From Skeletonema tropicum (taxonomy: Eukaryota > Bacillariophyta > Thalassiosirophyceae > Thalassiosirales > Thalassiosiraceae), in the NCBI GenBank assembly GCA_037178625.1, contig CM074143.1, positions 1,364,001 through 1,428,000 of the forward strand: a DNA stretch of 64,000 nt, given 5' to 3'. The notes beneath the pieces were generated by a model. The model did not search any database. It was not told where the DNA came from and saw only the letters and a list, made by a program, of their open reading frames with translations. Both the position numbers and the translations under genes were made by a program. This document shows positions 10,849 through 23,194 of the stretch, piece after piece; position 1 is the first letter of the stretch, and the number at the start of each line of letters is the position of its first letter.

Positions 10849-12083
10849 TCTCTCTCCTAGCACATTTAGGGCTCTCTCGTCCGTGGGGAAAGCGGCTTTC
10901 TCACATCGGATACTCGTGATGGGTGATTTGCCCATCGGTTGCACCATGTGTTTTTGCCACAATTCTTGTCAGTGTTTCGCACGGGTGTCCTGCTGGTGGT
11001 AAGGAATATGAAAGTAGATCGAGTCTCTCTTTCCTTTGACCGTAGGCTTGGACTTGGAAGCTGTCGTGGAGTAGTTGGCAATGTATACTTCAGCATTAGT
11101 AATGGCTTTGTCGAAGAGAGGCAGGAGGTTGGCTGGTTGGTGACCTCTGCTGATGAGTCGATGGTAGAAGTTGAAGATATGGCCATCGGCGTCGTCTCTG
11201 TCGGAGCAAAGCTGAAGGATACGAAGAACGCCTCCCATAATAGGGCCAGTGAGCACCCCCGGAGGGTGGCAGCTATTGGGAGGTAAGTATTGGTAGAGGT
11301 TCATCTCCTTCTCGTATAAAGAAGTAGTGATACGACCATCCTTCTCAATAGTGACGGTCATGTCCATATAATCAATGGATTGGGAGCGGGGATCGAATTC
11401 CCAAGATAGACCGTGGAAGGAGTTAACCTCTTTCTGAAATTTTCCCAGTTCTCGTCATCGATGGTAGCGTCCATATGGTGGGTCCATATGGCAAAGCCGT
11501 CGTCGATGAAGCGGCGAAGGAAACGAATGCAGTGATCCCAATTAGGGAGCATTTTGTTTTCAAAGATGGCATAGAAGATTGAAACAATCGGAGGGGCTGG
11601 AGAGATACCCATTGCAACGCCGGAGAGTTGGAGAAAGAATAGATCACCAAAGCTCATAATGTTGTTTCTCATGACAAGCGCGATTGCCTCGAGAAGCATA
11701 TCGGGGTTGTAATGGGGAAACTTCTCACGGGTGCTAGGGCAGCGGAGGTACTTAGAAAGCTCTTCCAAGCAGGCATCAGTATTGATGTTCACGTACATAG
11801 CCACGGCATCATATTTGAAGAAGCTGTAGCGGTGTACGGTCAGTCTCATCTCAGCCAGCAACAGTTTCAGTTCGTAGGAGTTCTCGAAATAGGTTCTCTG
11901 CGACTTGAAAATAGGCTGTAGCTGCTCATCGACCCACTTCCCTAGCCCTAGGGCGTGGGTAATGCTGGCACAATCAGAGCAGACAGGACGAGTGGGATAA
12001 TTACCATTGGAGTCGGGCTTTTTGTGAAGTTTGTAGAGCATGTAAATCTTCCCAAAGGGATCCTTCAGGGCTCTCCAGTACAT
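10849..12083 (-). pseudogene. Penelope-like reverse transcriptase, 5'-truncated and frameshifted
   Basis: The frame starting at 12083 reads YMLYKLHKKP, RPVCSD, FFKYDAVAMYVNINTD, QLSGVAMGISPAP and RRFIDDGFAIW. These match reverse-transcriptase motifs of Penelope-like elements: K-x-H-K, RP, catalytic D, Q-x-x-G-x-AMG and the DD box. A frameshift near 11440 moves the reading to the frame with DYMDMTVTIEKDGRITTSLY and NLYQYLPPNSCHP, which are the characteristic post-palm motifs. An in-frame TGA at 10968 precedes further related sequence to about 10849. The fingers region upstream of the K-x-H-K motif is missing, and no GIY-YIG endonuclease was found. A 44-bp piece of its 5' edge recurs at 26327-26370. 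Confidence 0.75.
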
Positions 12084-12107
12084 TATCGTTTTATTTTACA
12101 ATTACAC

Positions 12108-12421
12108 TGATAAAAATATGCAAGCATCGGGTTCCGCGTACAGGTACTCTAGGGTTCCTGTACCGTACATAAAAAAAATGCAAGCGTCGGGTTCCTAGTG
12201 CTTAAATTAACGGAAATCTTAAAGTACGTCATGGTTGGCCCTCCAGGGGCGAAATTATCTCATATACGTTGTGGGTGAATCTAAACGCCTGCTGTTAGGG
12301 GCTGAAGATGTCATCCTTCGGGATGTCATTAGTAAGCCCCTTTTATTTCCCGACGCACGAAGATGGCTACGCCATCTTCAAGTGCTTCGGGAAATAAACT
12401 TGAACAGCTATGGGTAGTAAC
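12108..12421. repeat. Direct repeats and two hairpins upstream of the Penelope-like relic
   Basis: ATGCAAGC-A/G-TCGGGTTCC occurs twice about 61 bp apart (near 12118 and 12179). At 12298-12340 GGGGCT pairs with AGCCCC. At 12345-12395 ATTTCCCG...GAAGATGGC pairs with GCCATCTTC...CGGGAAAT. The arrangement resembles the hairpin cluster near the second reverse-transcriptase relic (25930-26017). No gene is seen. Confidence 0.6.
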
Positions 12422-12815
12422 GGCTAAGTGTATGGTCAGGCTCCCTAAAAATGGCTAATTTATCTGTTCTCAGCCGCTACTGGGGCTAACCTACCCTTTT
12501 ATAGGCTTAAAATGCTCGTCTCGATGAGCTTGTTCCAAATCAATGAGTTGCTTCCAAAAATAAAAAAATATTTTGTTAGCCCCATTCCCTAGCTTGCCTT
12601 GGGGGTTAACCCCAAAAAAGAAGCCCCATCTCCAATTTACCCTGGTCTTCAGCTCCATATCACAATTCATTTCACCACGATTCAAAACCTTGCCAAGCAA
12701 AGCATGGATTTGAACTCCTCTCACTCCCAGCTTTCCAACGCTATGTTGATCACTTCTTGAAGTCAAATACTCATTGAGAACAGATTTGCTGGGGAGCCTG
12801 ACCATACACTTAGCC
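12422..12815. mobile_element. 394-bp MITE-like element with TAAC target duplication
   Basis: The terminal inverted repeats match perfectly over 24 bp, starting GGCTAAGTGTATGGTCAGGC. Looser similarity continues inward to a shared ATCTGTTCTCA. TAAC flanks both ends (12418-12421 and 12816-12819), giving a 4-bp target-site duplication. It has no coding capacity of its own; a 104-residue reading frame spanning the right repeat is judged accidental. Confidence 0.85.
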
Positions 12816-14435
12816 TAACGCTAGTTAAATTCACCATAGTAACGATTTTTCTTAAATGACCCAAAACTCACCAGATGGCCTTAGCACACCCCTAGGATGC
12901 CTAATCGGCACAGGCCGGCCAATCCGAACAAAACATCTATCACCGATCGAAACAACCATGTTCGTCCACACCGTGCACCATGTTCCGAAACTCCTTGGAA
13001 GACGAATGACGGCTCCCTGAGCAGCTCATTGCCTACTTATAGATTCGGCTGCGAACAAATTTGTGTTGGCAGTGATAAGCTTTTAAGGTCGTAATGCAAT
13101 TTGACATATGGACATGGAGAATTGCCGTCTGGAGGTATACCATCCCTATCATGAACGATATAGTCACACGAACATCCAAGTGTAGAGTAAATACAACTTG
13201 CATTGAGTTATCTACCGGTGATACTACTAAAGACAGCGCGAAGAAGATTAGGATATCTTCAATCATTTACTGGATCCTCTGGCTGAGTGTCTGCTGGACT
13301 TGAAAGCAAGAACGAAATAGTAATAGTAAACCCTTGGAGTATTCAGAATAGATCGTTCATAAGATTATTCACGGATGAATCTCTGGCATTTGATGCGATC
13401 AAGACATTCCCAACAAACCCTACCTTGTCCCTATTGTTGTGTCAAATAACATTTTCAACTCGTCCAAAGAGAGGCAAGACAAGGCATAAAATGATCCTCA
13501 GACAGAATATACTTTGTCATTGTTGTGAAAGTGAATGATAGACTTTGTGAATTATTCCTCTATCATTCATCTCAATTTTGCCCCTGCACACCTTCAATCT
13601 TCTCCCAATTTGTCAGCTTTGGGAACCAATTTGGTCATTCCTGCAACTTCATTCTCCCACGTTATCTTCCACACTCGCAGAGTGGCCTCCTCGTGATCTT
13701 TCTCGGCGATGCAAACGCCCTCAATTCTTCTTGCGAATCAAAAGAAGATCTACCGAGTCTAAATGATTGGACGAATCCAAAAGAACTAGAACCAATAGAT
13801 TGCACCAAACCACGGGGAGTAGATCTTCTTTGAACAGCCCAAGACTCTTAGCCAGAGCTCTCTCATGGTAGATCCACTTACAGCTCTCCCCCCCCCGAAA
13901 AAGGCTCAACAGTCTGAATCACTGCTGGAAGAGGGGTGCTGGACATTGAGGCAGCATTACGACGATTCAAGGGGACGCACAATTGACATTAGACACGTTC
14001 GACGTTGGCATAATGTCACCTCTCCCGCACCCCGTATTATGTAGTGATTATTGTTGCACAATTCGAAGGCTCCGGCCCCGCGGCGCATCCGGCCATGTCT
14101 ATGAAGTCTTTGGCAAGGGGACTGCAAGTGGAATGGGTCGAATCGGCCAGTTGGTTGCCGAGAACGAGATGTTGTGTATCGAGTATCGATGGTCAAATCG
14201 GCCGAATGTGATCGAAATAGCTAGCAAAACGCTAATTAAGGTCGAACACAAGTAATTAAGCCTACTATTCCTACGTACCATTCGCTATTTTGGCCGTAGC
14301 TAGAGGGGTCGATTCCTACAGTAACCATTCATCGCCAAGTGGGATCTACACTTTTTGAATTTTTTCCCGCCCATCACCCATCAGCCTCCATCAGCCCCAT
14401 GCCCATGAGAGCCGACCAGCTACACAACCTTCACC
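12816..14435. other. Unassigned region
   Basis: About 1.6 kb with only short reading frames (at most 102 codons), none with recognisable motifs. It may contain decayed transposon sequence. The TATA-poor stretch 14330-14435, directly upstream of the OB-fold-like gene, should hold its promoter. Confidence 0.4.
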
Positions 14436-15495
14436 ATGTCTACACCAGGCAATAACAGCAGCAGCTCTTCCGGAAACGGCGCAGGTGGGGAGAAGAAGAC
14501 ACGGGACGTAATCAAGAGGGAGCAGCAATCCGAAAAAGTAATTGGTAATGGTATACACCAAACTGAAATGATTCTTAAAATGATACTACGCAATCCTGAT
14601 TTTTGGCAATCGGACCGATTGGGCACTGTACGCCAAATGATAATTGATATATCACGAGATCCACAAAAATTTCCAGTGCCTGCAAGCGGGTGGGGTGTTG
14701 AAAGGGATGATCTCACGAAAGATGTTGCCAGTACATTACTGAATCGGACGATGTCTACACCGCTGAAAGATGATATCTTTTTACAGATTACTCACAGAGA
14801 TTGCGCCGAGACGAACAATGAATCTATTGACGTAAACGAACACAGAACTAAGATCGGCAAACGTCAGAAGTGGAAGTTCACTGCTGTTGACGGCAGCAAT
14901 CAAACTCTGCTGCTCCGCATCGATAGCACATTAAATACTGCTGCCATGAAGCTCGATCCCGGTTCCATTGCAAAAGTAACATCATCATTCCCCATATTTC
15001 AACTATGGTGACGAGAAAGATGAACGCTGTGCCATTGTGGTACGAAAATTTGAGCTCGTAGGTAAGCATGGTGTGCCCGATGAATTTCTCGCAGGCGGAG
15101 GTACTAGGAAACCAATCAAGCTGAGAAAACGCAAGGCAGAAAAAGCGCCACAACCAAGTCAGAATGGTATTTCGGCACAGCAGCAGCAGCCGCCTTGCTG
15201 CAATGGATCATTATGTTCTAAAAATGGTGTAGTATTCAACCTGTGCCTCTGTGAGATAATTCCGCCAAGAGAGGTTCCTTTGGCTCTTGTCGCAAGAGAT
15301 TGCATCTTCACGACAATGGCGTTGCAAGACATGAAACCCAACCACAAACGATTCTTGCTCTATTACTATTATGCCACAACAATCTATCAATTTCATGGAG
15401 CCGGCAATCGAATTGAACTGCCAGAGTGTTTGCTTTATGCTGTGCGCCAATTATGGCCGAATGAAACTGTCGACATATCTACCATTGAGGCATAG
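14436..15495 (+). pseudogene. OB-fold-like protein gene with a frameshift
   Basis: The first frame (ATG 14436 to 15011) encodes a Ser/Gly-rich N-terminus and a segment with LLLRIDSTLNTAAMKLDPGS followed by IAKVTSSFPIF. The next frame is open from about 14990 and continues YFNYGDEKDERCAIVVRKFELVG to the stop at 15495. Joining the two needs a 2-nt change at CCATATTTC (14990-14998), consistent with loss of one AT from ATATAT. The later part has a Cys cluster (CCNGSLCSKNGVVFNLCLC) and a conserved-looking NHKRFLLYYYYATTIYQFHG segment. The strand-like core recalls a single-strand-binding OB fold, but that is weak inference. The gene is convergent with the Mutator-like transposase and could be that element's second gene. 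Confidence 0.5.
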
Positions 15496-17212
15496 GGAAT
15501 AAAGTGCATGTGTCATTAATTTGTGTATCTAAATATGTTGACAGTTTCCATCATCTCCATCCAATCATCCTCCGAATACCCACTGATCTTCCTCTTCTTC
15601 TCTTTCTTCTTCTTCGCATCGTCGCTGTAAGTTGGCTCTTCGCATTCTCCATTATGAAATAACTTGCAATTCGTACATTTGGTTTCCTTTTCTTTGCAGG
15701 TGGTTTCTTTGCCGCTTGTTTCTTCTCCGCCGCATTGCTTTTACACTCATTCATTGCCGAGAGCTTGTCTGGCTTGTGCCTTGCCGTTGCCTTTGAATTC
15801 TTGACGGCCTTGCTTGTTGATGCAATTTTTGCTTTCTTTCTCCTCATCTTTGTTTGTTCTTTCCGATGCACTTCTTTAAGATACTCTTTCCTCTTCCGAT
15901 CCTTCTCATACGCTTCCTCTCTCACTGTTGAAGAATTCTTCACCCCTGTGCGCTCACGTATTTTATTCTCAATTGCATGTTTGTTGTTGTTGATTGTCGA
16001 CGCCACGAACATTCCATTTGCCTTCCACGTATTTGATCTACCTTGATAAAGGCGTTTCCCTTCACTGTGCTTTGCAGTGACATTAAACATATTTTCGCAT
16101 CGGTTACTGGAACAAGATTCAGCCACCCGATCAATATTTTTCTCATCGAGGCGTGTGCTGATGACAGAGTGAACTAATGCTTGCCCCTTTTTGCCCATGC
16201 TCATGTGCTTCCCCCTAAAGCGACCATTCTCTGCGTGATCCTTCGCAACTTGGGTTGCATGTTGTTGTATGATTTCTTCGTCTGTAAGAGATGATTGGCG
16301 ATTATTAGATCTGTATAGATGAAGATAGTGCCGCTCACGTGTCTTGACATAACAATCTGGTTTGCTGCAGGTTGAGTGATCATTACAGTGATGCGGGACA
16401 ATTGCCTCGATTCGTTTCATGGTGGCTTCCCGTGCTACTTTCAACTTCTCATTCATGATCGACATATTGCCACTACACTTCTCTCTGAAACATTTCATTT
16501 CCCTTCCATAAGCTTTGATTATTGTTGTGATGTCTGTAGTTATCGCCTTTATTCTACTCGCCTCCAGCAGCGACACACCCCGTAACGTTGCGTTGTTTTT
16601 TGCAAGATAGAACAAACCATTTGATATGCACTTGATGAAGTGGCCAAGATCTGGTACGTAAATGGCAATCCCTTCGAATTCCTTGATGATACTTGCTTGC
16701 TTCTTAATGAATCGGATAGCTCCCTTCGTGTCGCCATCCGCCACAAACCAGTCCACGAGAATTGCCTCATCATCGCTGCGTAATTTCTTCGTCTTTGGGT
16801 CAATAAAGAGATATTCTGCAATACTCTCTAATGCGTACTCCTCAGCAACAGCTGGTCCGTGCTTTGTATTGATGTGGCATTCGCCTTCGTGCTTCAAGTC
16901 CTCCTCAGTGATATCTTCCATGCGTTTGTTTTCATTAACAAGCAATTGAGTCATCTTGCGGCTGCATTTTCCACAAGACACCTGATCATGCTTCACAGCA
17001 AGCACTTTGTTGGTAATAGCACTGAACACAACTGTGAGGTGCTGGCTCCCAGTAATAATATGATTGTACGCTCGTTTGTCACCTGCGCCGTCGGCACATA
17101 CTGTCCCATAGCAGATATTGTGTGTCTTGCCGTCTGCATCTTTATGTTTAATTGTATTTTCAGGGTTGAGTTCCTTTATCAACTTTACATGCTCTTTGCG
17201 ATTCTCACGTAG

Positions 17213-17405
17213 TGTTGGAATACACGGGACTCAATCCGTGACCGAGTTACCTCGTACTAATCTACACGTGTATGCATTGAGGAATTGGCTCACCACCATC
17301 GACCGTAGTCTAATCTAACTTACTTCTTGAAACCGATGTTAACTTCCATGTCGTGTTACGCCTACTGTAGTTAACGTGTTTCTTGCCCATTGAATAATAA
17401 CAACA
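17213..17405 (+). repeat. 5' LTR of the copia element
   Basis: 193 bp, TGTTG...CAACA, identical to 23002-23194 as far as can be read. The left flank is CGTAG. Confidence 0.95.
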
Positions 17406-20400
17406 GTTTATCAGCCTTTTGCGCTCTTAAGCTTGTTCTACTATGGCAAACACCATCAGTGTTGGGGGGGGATGCGTGGTCCCGGGAGTTCGTCTCCGAA
17501 TCGAATTGGATTGAGTGCAAATATCTCCGAATCGACACGACGTGTGGATACTTACGACCCAACTGGTCCGATAGATCCATCAAATCAACAACACCAGCGG
17601 TGTGAAGGGAATATTGTGATCCCTGGTGGAGTTTACCTTCGAACACATGTGGTTTTATGTGGTGGATGTCTTCGAGGCTGTTTAGACTCAGACTCCTTTG
17701 TCCCATTCATTAACCAAAGTCAAATTCAGTGGCGCTGCTAGAGGAGGGATTTCTGCATTATTTGTATTGACCCGTCGGTGACTGTGGAACAGAAACACTC
17801 ATGTCAAATTTCTTTGTGAAAACTAGAATCAAGACGCTCGAGGGAATTTCGTTCTTTGCCCCGTAACGTCAATCTACTGCCAAATGATCCCATGACGCAC
17901 ATGCCTTGCATCATGACTCCTCTTCGGTGAGAATTTTAGTCCAAAGGGTCTTTATGATCCCAGACATACCAAACTGCTATGCGGCGTAATATTCTATCTT
18001 CCTTCCTTCCTTGCGCGGTCGCTGAAAGGGGGGGAGCAACAGAATGTAGAGGATGATGATATATTAATAATCAATGATTCCTTGGTGCTGTATTTGCTTA
18101 GAACTTTCCTATCCCGATGTGATTAACCCTCACCATATAATATCTGAACGATTTTTCGGGCAGCAATGTTGTATGGTAGAGCTGCTGTTTACGGCTTCGT
18201 TATCGTTCACGAGGGAGAAAGATACGGTTTACGGTTTAGTCTAATGGTGGACATAGCATCGAATCGATGGTAGCAAGCAATTATGCAGCCTACTTCTCAA
18301 TTCCTAATCAGTGCAAGAGCATGTCTATACATTCCTTGAAGTACGCGAAGGTTGCTTATGTTCTACGGGTTGGAAGTTTCGATGTTGTGGTCAGGTACAT
18401 TTCGGGTAGCTCCATGGAACGAATCGAAAGATGTCCTTGCTTGTCCTGAAGTCCCTACTATGCAAAGCACATCAATGAACATCCTGATAGCCCACTGCTT
18501 TACATTTAGACATGGTGTTGGCGTTGCATCCCTCATGAGTAGTGTTTCACCTTTGATCCTAGATCACATACTTCAAAGCTACAAGCGTGTCCATGTGTGC
18601 TGAAGCCATTCAGACCAACTATTGGTACACACATGAGACAAAATGTAGATATTATCCATTATTTGCTCTCAATCAGTTCGTGAGTAAGAGCGACAAGGGA
18701 ACCGAAGTTATGGAATTGAAATACTCTTATTGGATACTGCACGAGCCACTACTTCTTATATGTATCGTGGATAAGAGCAGCTCTTTCGAATGTACTTCAA
18801 CTTCACCTATCAGCGAAGACATTGTTTCAGGTATCTATAGACGACGATGTCGCTGGTGCATGGAGTAATCGAATTTAAAGCGCCGCGTGTTGAGAACCTC
18901 CTGTCTTGAGAAGAAGGGCATGTCATCAAGTATGCAGTTTGTACTGCCCATTGTATGTTGAAGCTAGTGAAGAAAGAAGCAGTGTTTTTGGTAGCATATT
19001 GCCGTTACAGGAGTCTCATTTCGCTGACATAAGACCTACGTCGACATTGTCTTGAAATACAGCTCGTTGGCATCGATTCACACTGAAGACACGGCATATC
19101 GCTTTCACGTATAGTATCACTGGCATCCGGCGGCTCACAATGAAATGATTGGACATGCTCACAGCAGACTCAGTTCCACAAGAAACAGACATCGTCTTGG
19201 ACGACGAGGGAGATAAGAGGAAGTGGATACTAGTACTCTAGAAACCAGCTTCAGCTTCACCATTCTTCCGATCAGTGTCTAGATCTCCGAATCTAAAAAG
19301 GAACAAAAGACATATGTACTCACGTACTCTTGAGCAGGAAGGATAGCGTTGTTTATGATGGAGTTCTATTCGACTCACCCTTGCGTCACGATATGAAATC
19401 CATGAGGTACTTCGCAGGAAGAAGCTCAAACATTGTGCTAACCCACAATGGGATGGCACCATTAATTTGATCATCGCATCGTTTCAGACTTGCTAAGACT
19501 AAGTTCTACTCAAGCCGTCGTCGATATGGCATTGTGAATAACGGTCTAAGAAGTACACGTCCATTGAGCCTTCTCTTTGGATTGCTAGGTACTTGCCATG
19601 GATGTGGCAGCACAGGCGTTAAAAGTGTATTAAAGCATCAAGAAAAGTCAGAAATTGAGTCAGGCGAAGATCACGGCAAATCAGATAGTGTATACAATAT
19701 CTGATTGTGCGCCACAAGTACTTTGCGGAAAGCCTTTGAATGATATTCAAACTTTAGCTCGTCCACAGCAATTTGCTCAGATTCAACAGGAGCTGCTAGG
19801 ATAGCATCATTTGGATTTCAAGTGTCTCTTTTGTGTTGCTGATGACTTGGGGTTCTAACTAAATCCCTACTCTACATGTGAGCCGACTCGAGTGTCTGTT
19901 TGGCAGTGCTAAACGTAGACCGTGGAGACAAAGGCAGAGCACACTAAAGCATTTAGAAGAGAACTGAAGTACTGTCGAGTGACGGAGTTTCCGCAGATTT
20001 TTTTGTGTGAGTGCACGGCCTGGACTAGTTCCACAAATGAGCAATAAGCTCACAAGTAAGCTGTTTTGGGGGTTACGACTATCGTGGATCACGTACATGA
20101 TTATGTCATTTACCTCGGAACATATGCTCAAGCTATTTATAGATCTTCAAGCTAGCACGCAGAATCATCACGCGCTGCGATAATGCTGGAAGCTTTGTAA
20201 GGCTTAGTTAGACGACTGCATTTGCGTCAACAGGCGACAACTTTCTGTGGTGTCGGCCATATCATCCACAGAATGTTGATCGAAGCAATGGAACATTGCT
20301 TGAACGCTATTGTTGATCATGGCATGAGAATGCGGCCCGGTATGATGTCAACCTACCCTGGCCATATGCTATGAAAGCAGCGCAGCAGGCAGCAGCCAAT

Positions 20401-23001
20401 CGTCACAACACGCCAATCTCGACTGAGATGGGCTCACTCCAGAAGCGAAGCTTCGATGAGTTTTTCGATGTAAAATGTTCAGTGAAGACCTTTCACACTT
20501 CATTTTTTCCAGTATTTGTCTTTGGACTCGAGGGCACATCCTCCAGCAAGTTGCAAAATAGGAGCCAAGATCAAGATGCGAAGTGTATCTTGGGCATTCT
20601 CCGATTCATGTGAGTTCAGTTGCATTGGTATTCAATCCGGTTACGCAAGTACCAGTCGTCTCGCATCAAAAGCATTATTGCAGCATTTTACGACAACTTC
20701 AGTACCGTACCATGTATGCAGAACACACCGGTCGACCTATTCTTGTCCAGACTTCGTCTGAGCTAAGGAGCTACTCCAGAGGATTTGAGCTGACAGATAT
20801 TTTTTTGAAGAGTATGAACACAAGGGAAATATCGAATCCCTGCCTGTGGATGGGATTAGGCCAAGTAAGGCAATGGCTATAACTAACCCCTTTGCTATGT
20901 AATCGCGACACGCCAGCGAAAATCCACTACAAGGCAACAATTTCTCCTACTGAGATGAACAATGCTGTGCACGTTGACAATGCACGTTCCCGAGGGAGGA
21001 GAAGAGTCAGGCAGTTTAACTTCGGCGAAGGAAGAAGACGCTGCAGCAAGTCATTCTACACCACAAAGAAGAACACAAAACGCTAATGCCACGACAACAG
21101 CAGCGACTGAGGAATCAACCGCTACAACTCCATCAGCTCAGGTCTCAAAAGAGTTGGAGATGATCTTGCGTAAGCAGGGCTTCAACTTCGGAGATCTAAG
21201 CGCATACAAAAGCAGGCAGAGAGATGTGCATGCCCTATTTACTTTGGAAATGCAGCAGACAACTTCTCGCGAACGAGAGCTAGTAGATATCTACCTATTG
21301 CTTCTTCCAACAGTGAGCACTGAACTTTCTAAGATCTCTATGCCGAATCACAACACTCAATTATACTCACAACAGATGCAGAAGTTACCATGATTATTGC
21401 CTTTCCAGAAGGAACTTCTACGATGCATCAGGCCGACAACGATTATCTTGCGGAAGCGATTATCACTGAACTAGAGTATTAGAGTCAAAGGTCATCGGGG
21501 GATAGTCCCACGACCAGATATGCCGAGATACCTGGCACGCAGCTTCAACTTGAAGGGAACTCCCCATCGACTACGTCGGGAAGGGGAGAGTATATTCAAA
21601 TAAGGAGCTCCAAGTCAAGCACACCGAAAGGGAAGCTTGATCTAATGTTTGCACACGGTGGTATGCAGCAACGAGGGAGAGATATCGCTAGTTTAGTGAA
21701 TACGTTGAATGTTCGACGACTAGACCTCATTTGCAATTGCAAGATCCATGAGTTGCAACCTCAATCCATAAATCTCGTCTAGGATGTTATCACAGGCGAA
21801 GTATGGAGAAGTATTTGGAAAGAACTCCCCATCGGACACCGGGAGGGGGAGAGTACATTCAAATACGCAGAAATATCTGCTCAAGCTGAAGAAGAATCTT
21901 TACAGGCTTTAGCAAGTCAAGTCTATTCGACCAAGGTTTGGAACCGAGCGAATTTGATAGTTGTCTTAAATTATCCGAAGAAGGGTTCGACTGTATCGAC
22001 GCAAGTATGCGGGGAATTGCATTCTAGTCAGTACAGGCACAGACACTCTTGACGACTTCGTGAAATTTCATGTCGACGGGAAAGAGTACTTCATTCTCAC
22101 AGACAAATAAGACATCGACAAGTTCACAGGGATTGAGATTGCTGTATCTTTCGAGCTCATTCAACCTCACCTTATCCGAAACGAATAGTGTCAACGCAGA
22201 TCTCGACGGCAGTGATGAACGGGCCAAGTAGCGAAATCTAGATGAATGCTTCCTGAGAAAGCCATTTCCCATAGGACAGCAATGGATTTACTAAGCTCAT
22301 GGAATCACATTCGTACAATTCTGAGATGTTCGCCTATTCGCGAGGGAGTCGAGACCTGATACTGCGGTTGCTGCACACAAGTGTTCAAGATTCTAAGTGG
22401 ATCCAGCGTGGAGCCATGAAACAGCAATTATGCGGATAGAAAAGCATTTACGTTCTTTGATGAAATGGGGTTCATTTTCTAAGCCAGACGATCAGTTAGG
22501 TTTAAGCTTTCGAATGTTACGTTGGATTCTGGAAGATAGCACGTGAGAATGCTGAATTTGAATCAGCGATCTATGTGATGTTGCGAACAGAATCATGTGT
22601 TCTCGTACTTGAGATTGTCACATACGGAATGAACGACTTTGAAGAGTAGCGCAAAGCGATATGAATCGATATGAACTGCAAGCACTCCTCGCGAGAAGTA
22701 TATTCCTATGACGACGATGACGAAAGCATTCCAGACGTTCTTCCCATTGGAGATGACAGTTCCAAGTTCAATTGCACAGTAGTGGATGTGGCAAAGGCAG
22801 GTATTCTTCCGTGAACAAACATACCTTTGAAGTATGGTCATTCTAAGTCAATTGCGAATTCGAGGCGAATCGAAATCAAGTGCCGTCTGTAAGCAAGAGC
22901 AAGACCAACTTGCAAATGCATCGACTGAACAACTTGACACCGAAACCTTTACTCGATTATACAAGATTCTTATCGAATGGTAATGCCTCGCCACGAGGGA
23001 G
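17406..23001 (+). pseudogene. Decayed copia gag-pol
   Basis: No frame exceeds about 140 codons, but pol landmarks lie in the right order. Near 19880-19935 is CLFGSAKRRPWR (GAG-pre-integrase). Near 20013-20105 is PGLVPQMSNKLTSK followed, after a frameshift, by TIVDHVHDYV (integrase catalytic Asp region). At 20583-20660 is YLGHSPIHVSSVALVFNP (end of integrase). Near 21876-21910 is LLKLKKNLYRL followed by a stop (reverse transcriptase). Near 22905-22970 is TETFTRLYKILIEW before a stop (RNase H end). Many stops and shifts make it non-functional. The gag region (17406-19500) was not recognised. Confidence 0.85.
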
Positions 23002-23194
23002 TGTTGGAATACACGGGACTCAATCCGTGACCGAGTTACCTCGTACTAATCTACACGTGTATGCATTGAGGAATTGGCTCACCACCATCGACCGTAGTCT
23101 AATCTAACTTACTTCTTGAAACCGATGTTAACTTCCATGTCGTGTTACGCCTACTGTAGTTAACGTGTTTCTTGCCCATTGAATAATAACAACA
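23002..23194 (+). repeat. 3' LTR of the copia element
   Basis: 193 bp, identical to the 5' LTR. The right flank is CGTAG at 23195-23199. Confidence 0.95.

Larger units (their letters stand above)
17213..23194 (+). mobile_element. Ty1/copia (CoDi-like) LTR retrotransposon, 5982 bp
   Basis: Two identical 193-bp LTRs in direct orientation begin TGTTGGAATACACGG and end AATAATAACAACA. The 5-bp sequence CGTAG flanks the whole element at 17208-17212 and 23195-23199, a clean target-site duplication. The internal region carries decayed copia pol in the LTR orientation. A purine-rich tract (CGAGGGAG) precedes the 3' LTR. GTTTATCAGCC directly after the 5' LTR is where a primer-binding site would lie, but its tRNA match is not established. 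Confidence 0.93.

Noticed and set aside
12491..12805. 104-codon minus-strand frame
   Set aside because: It spans the terminal repeat of the TAAC-flanked MITE and has no motif; chance frame.
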